From Bilifractor sp002394235 (lineage in GTDB: Bacteria; Bacillota; Clostridia; Lachnospirales; Lachnospiraceae), in contig NZ_JBQKGJ010000020.1 in NCBI RefSeq assembly GCF_052118845.1, positions 5,489 through 69,488 of the forward strand: a DNA stretch of 64,000 bases, given 5' to 3'. The notes under the pieces were generated by a model, which did no database searches, was not told the origin of the DNA, and saw nothing but the letters and a program-made list of their open reading frames with translations. Within the stretch, counting starts at the first letter, position 1; each line of letters begins with the position of its first letter. Of the stretch, positions 8,852-15,917 are shown in pieces. The translations under genes and the position numbers were made by a program.

Positions 8852-8947
8852 TTTACGCGAACAGTGAGCCGCAGCCGAATGCGAAGTATTCGTGTGCGGC
8901 GAGCGTCGCGATAGCGAGATAAAACTCGCACAGCGTGTTTTATCTCG
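8852..8947 (+). repeat. 96-bp dispersed hairpin element, copy 2
   Basis: Same element as at 3190, with ACTCGCACAG in the loop of the second hairpin. It occupies most of the space between the terminator and the permease-dehydrogenase gene, so the promoter of that gene must overlap the element or lie in the last 40 bp. Confidence 0.9.
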
Positions 8948-8988
8948 TTCGGACAGCACAGAGAATCCGGAAAGAAAAGGAGGCAGGT

Positions 8989-11757
8989 ATGGAGAGCAAA
9001 AAAGAATCGGAATTTACGAAGGTTTTCAGCGCGTGGGATATCCTGGTTATTGCGTTCGGCGCGATGATCGGCTGGGGCTGGGTAGTCTCTACCGGTGACT
9101 GGATCGAGAGAGGCGGAGTACTTGGCGCCGTTCTGGGATTCGTTCTCGGCGGCGTGATGATATTCTTCATCGGCCTTACTTATGCGGAGCTGACGCCCGC
9201 GATGCCTGAGTGCGGCGGCGAGCACGTATTCAGCTTCAAGGCAATGGGCGCGAATGGCTCATTTGTCTGCAGCTGGGCGATCATCCTCGGATACGTCAGT
9301 GTCGTATGCTTCGAGGCCTGCGCGCTTCCGACGATTATCACCTACATCTATCCCGGATTCCTGAAGGGTTATCTGTATACGGTCGGTGGTTTCAAGGTAT
9401 ATGCATCCTGGCTTGCGGTTGCGGTTGCGATGTCGATTTTTATTACCTATATCAATATCCGCGGCGCGAAAACAGCGGCCGTCCTGCAGACGGTCCTCAC
9501 CGTTATTATCGGAGGTGCGGGAATTCTCCTGATTGTGGCTTCGGTTATTACCGGAAGCCCGGCCAATCTGGAAGGTCAGATGTTTGTGGGATCCGGAAGC
9601 GGAATCGCGCGGAATATCCTGCGCGTGGCCATGATGAGCCCCTTCTATTTCATTGGTTTTGACGTTATCCCGCAGGCGGCGGAGGAGATCAATGTTCCGC
9701 TGAAAAAAATCGCGAAGATGCTTCTGCTTTCTATCGTACTTGCCGTTGCGTTCTATGCTCTGGTTATTTTTGCAGTCGGCTACGTCATGAATTCCGGCGC
9801 GATCGCCGCTTCTGCCTCCAGCGGATCCGGTCTGGTGACAGCGGATGCGATGGCTGCGGCGTTCAAGACATCGGTGATGGCGAAGGTACTGATCGTCGGC
9901 GGAATGTGCGGAATTGTAACGAGCTGGAACTCTTTCCTGATCGGTGGAAGCCGTGCGATGTATTCCATGGCAGAGTCCTATATGATCCCGAAGTTTTTCG
10001 GGAAGCTTCATGAGAAATACAAGACGCCGATTACCTCTCTGGTTCTGATCGGCGTACTCAGCTGCCTGGCACCTTTTGCGGGAAGAAAGATGCTGGTGTG
10101 GATCGTTGACGCGGGAAACCTCGCCTGCTGTCTTGCTTACTGCATGGTTGCGATGTCCTTCGTGATTCTGCGGAAAAAGTCTCCGGAAATGCCGAGACCC
10201 TATAAGGTAAAGCACTACAAGGTTGTCGGCTTTTTCGCCATTGTTCTTTCCGGTTTCATGGTGCTGATGTACATCCTTCCGGGAACCGGCGCTACGCTTT
10301 CTCTTCCCGAGTGGGTAATCGCAGGAGGATGGGGAGCGTTCGGAGTTGTTCTGTATGCGGTCTGCAAGGTGAAGTACGGCGAGAAGTTCGGAACTCTTGT
10401 CGATGTGGCAAACGATGAGCTGGATGCCGAGGCGGCGAGAGAACGTCAGGCAGCGGCCGGAATCGCAGCCGCAGAGGCGGGCGCAGAGCCGGCGCCGGCG
10501 ATGGCATCAAAGACCATTTCTCCGGATTTCGCGAAAGCAAAAGCATTCAATGCAGCCGGAGCCGAAATGCTTCGGGATGCTTCAGCAATTCCGGATACCT
10601 TCCAGTATTTCCTGCCGGTGAACCTCGTGTTCGGATATGGAAAAACAAAGGAGGCCGGAGCGCTGGCCGGGAAGTATGGACATAAGGCACTGATTGTCAC
10701 GGGACGTTCCAGCGCGAAGAAATCCGGACTGCTTGACAGAGTCCGTGACAGCCTGCAGGAAGCCGGCCTGGAGACCGTTCTGTATGACAAGGTTACCGCG
10801 AACCCGCTCACCACAACGGCACAGGAGGGCGCGGACCTCGCGAAGCAGGAAGGCTGCGATGTGGTTGTCGGCATCGGCGGAGGAAGCATCATGGACGCAG
10901 CCAAGGGCATGGCATTCATGGCAGTCAATGACGGAGCGTTTGACGATTACATCTACAATCGGAGGTCGAGTGATCAGGCACTTCCGCTCGTGCTGATCCC
11001 CACAACATGCGGAACAGGATCCGAGGGAAATGGTTTCGCGGTGTTCACGAACCCGGAAACCGGAGACAAGAAGTCGCTCCGCAGCCCGGCGATCGTTGCA
11101 AAGGCATCGATTGTAGATCCGGAGAATATGATGACGATGCCGAAGAAGGTGCTTGCTTCTGTCGGATTTGATGCCCTGTGTCACTGCATGGAGGCTTATA
11201 CAGCCAGAAAATCACAGCCCTTTACCGATGCGCTCTGCATGTACGCAATCCCGCTGATTGTCGGTAATCTGGTGGATCTGTATCAGGGAAAGGAAAGCAG
11301 AGAAGCATGGGAGGCAATGTCAATCGCCAGCACCATCGGCGGAATGGTCATCAATACCGCCGGAGTCACCCTTGCCCATGCGATGGAGCATCCGGTCAGC
11401 GGTCTGAAAAATGTAACACACGGCGCAGGACTTGCTGCCATCACGCCTTACGCGATTGCAGCTTCCTGGGAGGGAAACCGTTTCAAATATGGAAAGCTTT
11501 CGAGAATGCTCGGGGGCTACACGGCAGAGGATTGTGCCGAGAAGGTGCGCACCCTGCTCAGGGAGCTTGATCTGAACATCACACTGGAGGATCTGGGAGT
11601 CACTGAGGGAGATATCCCGTGGCTGACACAGAACTGCTTCAAAGTATCGAAGGCAAACATCGATAATAACCCGACAATGCTCGCCGAGGAGGATGTGGCG
11701 GAGATTTACCAGAGAGCTCTTCACGGAGAGTCGCTGAATCTCGCACGCACCGCCTGA
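8989..11757 (+). CDS. APC-family amino-acid permease fused to iron-type alcohol dehydrogenase
   Basis: One continuous 922-residue frame joins two complete families. Residues about 8-465 are an APC-superfamily permease with about 12 membrane segments, beginning AWDILVIAFGAMIGWGWV. Residues 466-537 are an Ala/Glu-rich linker. Residues about 538-915 are a group III alcohol dehydrogenase with the nucleotide motif GIGGGSIMDAAK, the block PTTCGTGSE, and the metal-ligand His motifs DALCHCMEAYTA, LAHAMEHP and NVTHGAG. The start is ATG 8989 after AAAGGAGG; an upstream in-frame ATG at 8935 lies in the repeat. The downstream neighbour is a GABA-type aminotransferase. I infer uptake of GABA or a similar omega-amino acid, transamination to a semialdehyde, and reduction of that semialdehyde at the membrane. 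The substrate is not proven by sequence, and the fusion is unusual. Confidence 0.92.
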   Translation: MESKKESEFTKVFSAWDILVIAFGAMIGWGWVVSTGDWIERGGVLGAVLGFVLGGVMIFFIGLTYAELTPAMPECGGEHVFSFKAMGANGSFVCSWAIILGYVSVVCFEACALPTIITYIYPGFLKGYLYTVGGFKVYASWLAVAVAMSIFITYINIRGAKTAAVLQTVLTVIIGGAGILLIVASVITGSPANLEGQMFVGSGSGIARNILRVAMMSPFYFIGFDVIPQAAEEINVPLKKIAKMLLLSIVLAVAFYALVIFAVGYVMNSGAIAASASSGSGLVTADAMAAAFKTSVMAKVLIVGGMCGIVTSWNSFLIGGSRAMYSMAESYMIPKFFGKLHEKYKTPITSLVLIGVLSCLAPFAGRKMLVWIVDAGNLACCLAYCMVAMSFVILRKKSPEMPRPYKVKHYKVVGFFAIVLSGFMVLMYILPGTGATLSLPEWVIAGGWGAFGVVLYAVCKVKYGEKFGTLVDVANDELDAEAARERQAAAGIAAAEAGAEPAPAMASKTISPDFAKAKAFNAAGAEMLRDASAIPDTFQYFLPVNLVFGYGKTKEAGALAGKYGHKALIVTGRSSAKKSGLLDRVRDSLQEAGLETVLYDKVTANPLTTTAQEGADLAKQEGCDVVVGIGGGSIMDAAKGMAFMAVNDGAFDDYIYNRRSSDQALPLVLIPTTCGTGSEGNGFAVFTNPETGDKKSLRSPAIVAKASIVDPENMMTMPKKVLASVGFDALCHCMEAYTARKSQPFTDALCMYAIPLIVGNLVDLYQGKESREAWEAMSIASTIGGMVINTAGVTLAHAMEHPVSGLKNVTHGAGLAAITPYAIAASWEGNRFKYGKLSRMLGGYTAEDCAEKVRTLLRELDLNITLEDLGVTEGDIPWLTQNCFKVSKANIDNNPTMLAEEDVAEIYQRALHGESLNLARTA

Positions 11758-11958
11758 AACAACGGCATTGGTTCAGGCGATGATGTATTTATCTGATCGA
11801 TGATGTGATCGTCAGGTCGATGAGTGCAGTTCACAAAACAGGTATTTCGTTTATTTTTCTAAAGAAGGCACGGACACGGGACAGTGGAATTTCCAAAGAT
11901 CCCGTGCTCCATACCAGATATATATGTTAAATATTTTTTTGTACAGGAGGAAAAGAAA
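11758..11958 (+). other. Leader between the fusion gene and the aminotransferase gene
   Basis: The gap contains a possible leader hairpin (CACGGGAC.. at about 11872 with ATCCCGTG at about 11898) and an AT-rich stretch before the AGGAGG of the aminotransferase. There is no clear T-tract terminator, so readthrough from the fusion gene is possible. Confidence 0.4.
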
Positions 11959-13329
11959 ATGGCATTAGCAGAAGATTTACCGAAGATTGTAACTGGTCAG
12001 GTTCCGGGACCGAAGGCAAAGGCTATTCTGGACAGAAGAGATGCGGCGGTTCCAAAGGCTCTGTGCGGCCAGACTTATCCGGTCGTTATCGAGCGCGGCG
12101 CAGGCCCGATTGTGAAGGATGTTGACGGCAACGAGTTCCTTGACTGGATCGGCGGTGTGGGCGTACTGAACATCGGATATTCTCATCCGGAAGTCATCGA
12201 AGCGGTCAAGGAGCAGTCCGAGAAATATTTCCACACAATCTTCAACGTCATCTGTCATGAAGGATATATAAAGCTGGCTGAGGGACTGAACAAACTGATC
12301 CCGTGCCGCGGAGATGTGAAGAAGACCTATTTTGCAAACTCCGGTGCCGAGTGTGATGAGAACGCAATCAAGGTTGCAAAATCCTATACACACCGCGGAG
12401 GCGTGATCTGCTTCACCGGCGCTTTCCACGGACGTACAAACCTGACGATGGCACTGACCGCGAAGAAGGCATTCGCACAGGGCATGGGACCCTTCCCGGC
12501 TGAGATCTATCGTGCGCCGTATCCGTACCTGTACCGCGCACCGAAGGGATACAGCGAGGAAGAGGCGATCGAGTACTATCTGAACGGATTGAAAAAGGTA
12601 TTCGACGAAGGAATCCCGGCAAATGAAGTTGCATGTATGATTGTTGAGCCTCTTCAGGGCGAGGGCGGATTCATCCCGGCTCCGATCGAATGGGTAAAGG
12701 CGGTCCGCAAGATCTGCGATGACAATGGAATCCTGCTGATCGCTGATGAGGTTCAGTGCGGAAACTGCCGTACCGGAAAATATTTCGCGTCTGAGTACTG
12801 GGCTGAGGCGGGAGCTGCTCCGGATATCGTTACAACCGCGAAATCTATCGCTGCAGGCATGCCGCTCAGCGCAATCACCGCAAGAGCAGAGATCATGGAC
12901 GCTGTTCCGGCAGGAACCATCGGCGGTACCTATTGCGGCAACCCGGTTTCTGTCGCTGCAGGCAACAAGGTAATGGAGATCTATCTGAGAGATGACTTCC
13001 CGGCAAAGGCAAGACATATCGGCGAGATGATTATGGGAGGATACAAGGAGCTTCAGAAGAAATATCCGGTGATCGGCGATGTCCGTGGTCTTGGAGCGAT
13101 GATCGGTATCGAGTTCGTAAGAGATCCGGAGACAAAGGAGCCTGCAACAAAGTTCACTGCAAACCTGATTCAGTGCGCGCTTCAGAAGGGACTTCTGATT
13201 GAGAATGCAGGAACAGCAAGCAACATTGTTCGTTTCCTGGCACCGCTCGTAATGACAGATGAGCAGACAAAGAAAGGACTTGAGATCTTCGAGGAGTCCA
13301 TCAAGGAAGCACTTGCAATGGGTCTGTAA
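11959..13329 (+). CDS. Class III PLP aminotransferase, GABA aminotransferase type
   Basis: A fold-type I, class III (omega) aminotransferase of 456 residues. Visible blocks: NIGYSHPEV, YFANSGAECDENAIKVAK (phosphate contact), GAFHGRT, VEPLQGEGGF, ADEVQCGNCRTGKYFA (cofactor Asp), and the Schiff-base Lys in TTAKSIAAGMPLSA, then GGTYCGNP. This set matches GABA aminotransferases better than acetylornithine aminotransferases, by my reading of the motifs. ATG 11959 is chosen for its ACAGGAGGAAAAGAAA leader; a GTG at 11884 in the same frame has no ribosome binding site. Transamination of GABA would give succinate semialdehyde, the kind of aldehyde the fused dehydrogenase upstream could reduce. A terminator follows at 13467. 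Confidence 0.9.
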   Translation: MALAEDLPKIVTGQVPGPKAKAILDRRDAAVPKALCGQTYPVVIERGAGPIVKDVDGNEFLDWIGGVGVLNIGYSHPEVIEAVKEQSEKYFHTIFNVICHEGYIKLAEGLNKLIPCRGDVKKTYFANSGAECDENAIKVAKSYTHRGGVICFTGAFHGRTNLTMALTAKKAFAQGMGPFPAEIYRAPYPYLYRAPKGYSEEEAIEYYLNGLKKVFDEGIPANEVACMIVEPLQGEGGFIPAPIEWVKAVRKICDDNGILLIADEVQCGNCRTGKYFASEYWAEAGAAPDIVTTAKSIAAGMPLSAITARAEIMDAVPAGTIGGTYCGNPVSVAAGNKVMEIYLRDDFPAKARHIGEMIMGGYKELQKKYPVIGDVRGLGAMIGIEFVRDPETKEPATKFTANLIQCALQKGLLIENAGTASNIVRFLAPLVMTDEQTKKGLEIFEESIKEALAMGL

Positions 13330-13466
13330 TCAAGGATCCGTGATGAGACCGCGCAGTCATTGAAGGGATGGAGCCGGATGAAGGTTCGCCTTATGACAGA
13401 AGAGCACGACACCGGCTGCGCGGCATGAAGAGGGTACTTCGTACAAAATATATATATTTAACAGGG

Positions 13467-13510
13467 GCGGGAGCACGCCGGTCAGATACCGCGTGCTCCC
13501 GCTTCTTCGT
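13467..13510 (+). terminator. Terminator after the aminotransferase gene
   Basis: Perfect 12-bp arms GCGGGAGCACGC (13467-13478) and GCGTGCTCCCGC (13491-13502) are followed by TTCTTCGTT. Confidence 0.8.
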
Positions 13511-13513
13511 TAT

Positions 13514-13661
13514 ACCTGCTGTTTTTGAAATCGGATCCGGTTTTTCAGGCACCTGCTGACTTCGAGATTGGCTCCGGTTTCTCTGATACCTGCAGAGTTC
13601 GAAATCGGATCCAGTCTCTCTGATACCTGCTGTCTCCGAAATCGCATCCGGTCTCTTACAT
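13514..13661. repeat. Four tandem 37-bp units between convergent genes
   Basis: Four units of exactly 37 bp (starts 13514, 13551, 13588, 13625), each beginning ACCTGC and containing a GAAATCGGATCCGG-like core. They fill most of the 373-bp gap between the aminotransferase and PDZ genes. No gene is apparent in the rest of the gap. Confidence 0.85.
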
Positions 13662-13702
13662 AAGCTTCGTGTGTGACGAGCCTGGTCTGCGTTTCCAAGA
13701 GG

Positions 13703-14848
13703 TTAGCCCTGTGATTCTCCCTGTGCTTCCGCGTAGGAGATCAGTGTGGCATCGTGCGTGGAGGTCTTCCAATCATCACCGGCCTGACGCTCGATGGTGA
13801 GCTTGATCTTGTCACCGGAGGAATGTCCGGAGATGATTTTCTTGAGCTCGTCATAGGAGCTGACCGAGGTACCATCAACAGCCGTGATGATATCTCCCTC
13901 CTTAAGGCCGGCAAGAGATGCGGGGCTTCCGGAGAGGACGGTCTTGACATATACGCCGTCCGGATAACCGGAGGTATCGACATCGGTCAGGGAATCAATG
14001 TCCGCGCAGGTTATTCCAAGGAAGCCGGCGTTTTCATTTACCGAGGAGGAATCGTCGGAACTGCTGTCCACGCTGTTCTGATCGGAATTGCCGCTGTCGG
14101 AATCATTGTCATTACCGTTGTTTCCGGAGTTGTTTTGTCCCGGAAGCTGGAAGCCTCCGTTGTCCTGACTGAAATCAGGCAGGTTATCGGAAAGATCCGA
14201 TTCGATGGATTTCTCGATCTTTGACGCTGCCCTGTCCATTGAGCTGCTTATGGCAGCCGGAATTGTCAGAGACAGGATCCCCGCTGCCACAACACCTGCG
14301 ACGGCTCCGGTGAGAACGGTGAATCCGATTTTCTTCCCGGTGCCGCTGTGGTGTCTGCATCCTCCATTGGCGTAGGGATTGCTGTTCCAGGGACCATTGC
14401 CGGCATTGTTGTTCCATGGGCCATTTCCGGCAGAACCATTACTGCCATTGCCGTTCCATGGGCCGTTTCCGGCGGAACCATTACTGCCATTGCCGTTCCA
14501 TGGGCCGTTTCCGGCGGAACCATTGCCGGCATTGCCGTTCCATGGGCCGTTTCCCGTAGACCCATTGCTGTTTCCGTTACTGTTCCAGGAGCTGCCGCCG
14601 TTTCCAACGTAGGGGTTGCCGTTTCCGTTATTGCTCCACGGATTGCGGCTTCCGGAGGAAGTGTCAGAGTTCTGGCTTCCCCAGGGATTGGGATTGCCCT
14701 GGTTTGTTCCGTTGTTCTGTGCGGATGAATCTGCAGCGCCATTCGCGTTATTATGGTTTGTTTCGCTGCTGTCCTGCCCCATTGCGTTACTGCTCTGGCT
14801 GCCTGTGTTGTTCTGATTCATCTCATTATTATTCTGGTCATCATACAT
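13703..14848 (-). CDS. Membrane-anchored PDZ protein with Gly/Asn/Trp repeats, no protease domain
   Basis: A 381-residue protein. Residues 1-165 are low-complexity Asn/Gln/Gly/Ser with repeats of GNGPWNGN. One membrane segment follows at about 172-198 (IGFTVLTGAVAGVVAAGILSL), then an amphipathic and Asn/Asp/Ser linker, then a C-terminal PDZ domain from about 275 (GFLGITCADI, GSPASLAGLKEGDIITAVDG, SGDKIKLTIER). The order of N-terminal tail, single membrane anchor and C-terminal PDZ is that of clostridial HtrA-type proteases, but the trypsin domain (His-Asp-Ser) is missing: only about 75 residues separate the anchor from PDZ. It could sense or present unfolded C-termini, or modulate a real HtrA. 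The long cytoplasmic repeat resembles the N-terminal tails common in Lachnospiraceae membrane proteins. Confidence 0.85.
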   Translation of the reverse strand: MYDDQNNNEMNQNNTGSQSSNAMGQDSSETNHNNANGAADSSAQNNGTNQGNPNPWGSQNSDTSSGSRNPWSNNGNGNPYVGNGGSSWNSNGNSNGSTGNGPWNGNAGNGSAGNGPWNGNGSNGSAGNGPWNGNGSNGSAGNGPWNNNAGNGPWNSNPYANGGCRHHSGTGKKIGFTVLTGAVAGVVAAGILSLTIPAAISSSMDRAASKIEKSIESDLSDNLPDFSQDNGGFQLPGQNNSGNNGNDNDSDSGNSDQNSVDSSSDDSSSVNENAGFLGITCADIDSLTDVDTSGYPDGVYVKTVLSGSPASLAGLKEGDIITAVDGTSVSSYDELKKIISGHSSGDKIKLTIERQAGDDWKTSTHDATLISYAEAQGESQG

Positions 14849-15001
14849 GATTCATGTCTCCCTTCGATCGGATGCAGACCTCTTTTGTTCATCCGGTTAT
14901 TTTCAATATCTGTGGTATGTCAATCACATCTAATGGTTATAATAATAGAAAATAAACGTGAAAAATAAGTGAACACAGGGTGAAAATCCGATGTAGAACG
15001 G

Positions 15002-15048
15002 AAAAGCTCCCGGCGCCGGCAGAATTGCCGGTATCCCGGAAGCTTTTT
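15002..15048 (-). terminator. Terminator of the gliding-type ABC cassette
   Basis: Arms AAAAGCT/AGCTTTT with an inner CCGGC/GCCGG stem form a long hairpin just after the DUF4340 stop codon. On the minus strand it is followed by TTTTCC. Confidence 0.75.
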
Positions 15049-15068
15049 CAGACTGCAGCCGAAGGATT

Positions 15069-15707
15069 TTAGCTGGATGCGGATGTCGACGTGGCTGAAG
15101 TGCCGGCAGCGGATGATCCCGAGACAGCTTCCGTTGGTGTATCTTCGCTCGAAGAGGAAGATGTGGAGGCCACGAGATTCGAGGTCGTCAGGTTAAAGTC
15201 ACTGTAGATCGTCGAGGATATGGTGTAGACCGTATCCGCGTCATCGACGCGCAGATAGTACTCAGAGATCTGGCTGTTGTAGTCGCCAACCTCAAGCTTA
15301 TGCGTTGAGCCGTCTGAGAGGGTAATCGTGATTGTCATGACCGGACTGTCGAGACCATACTGCGTGAAGTCTGTCACATCTGTGATTTCGTTGTCCGAGC
15401 TGAGATCCGAGAGCGCATCGGTCATGGTCTTGATCTGTGTGGTATCCACCTTTTCATCCGGGAAGTCGGCAAAACTCCAGGTGTCGGTGTCAGCGTCATG
15501 ATTGACGTTGAATCCGCCGGCGTCATTGGTTGCGGTAATGTTCTTAATTCCGGAGATATCATCGTCCGAGAGGGAGAGTGCGGTATAGGAGGTACTCTTT
15601 TCAGTTGCTTCCTTGTGGGCGCTGTAAGCCTTTGCGGCAAAATAGGCGCCAATGGCGCACCCCAGAATGACCAGAAGAGTAATCAGCTGAATTTTCTGTT
15701 TTTTCAT
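15069..15707 (-). CDS. DUF4340 domain protein of the ABC cassette
   Basis: A 212-residue protein with an N-terminal membrane anchor (IQLITLLVILGCAIGAYFAA, residues 6-26) and an extracytoplasmic beta-rich domain with the repeated Trp/Phe and Asp patterns of DUF4340 (YGLDSPVMTITITLSDG and a KLEVGDYN block near residue 140). The C-terminus is Ser/Thr-rich. DUF4340 proteins commonly sit behind gliding-type (GldA/F/G-like) ABC transporters in Firmicutes, as here. The role is unknown; an envelope accessory subunit is the natural guess. It is separated from the permease gene by 210 bp holding short tandem repeats. Confidence 0.8.
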   Translation of the reverse strand: MKKQKIQLITLLVILGCAIGAYFAAKAYSAHKEATEKSTSYTALSLSDDDISGIKNITATNDAGGFNVNHDADTDTWSFADFPDEKVDTTQIKTMTDALSDLSSDNEITDVTDFTQYGLDSPVMTITITLSDGSTHKLEVGDYNSQISEYYLRVDDADTVYTISSTIYSDFNLTTSNLVASTSSSSSEDTPTEAVSGSSAAGTSATSTSASS

Positions 15708-15755
15708 TTTATCTCATCCGTTCTAATCATAATGTCTTGTCTGCTGTTGTCTGCT

Positions 15756-15851
15756 GTCCGTGCTGTATCCGGTCCGTACTGTATCCAGTCGGTGCTGTAC
15801 TCAGCCGGTGCTGCATCCAGTCGCTGCTGTATCCAGCCTGAGCTGTATATA
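15756..15851. repeat. Six tandem 16-bp units between two cassette genes
   Basis: Six 16-bp units close to GTCCGTGCTGTATCCA fill the gap between the permease and DUF4340 genes. Copies differ at 2-5 positions. They may encode nothing; no ribosome binding site or start is associated. Confidence 0.75.
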
Positions 15852-15917
15852 CAGCCGGGTCCTGTCCTGCTTTTTTCTCTCCTTCGGGGAGGAATGCAGG
15901 GCAGGAACGGAAGCGTT

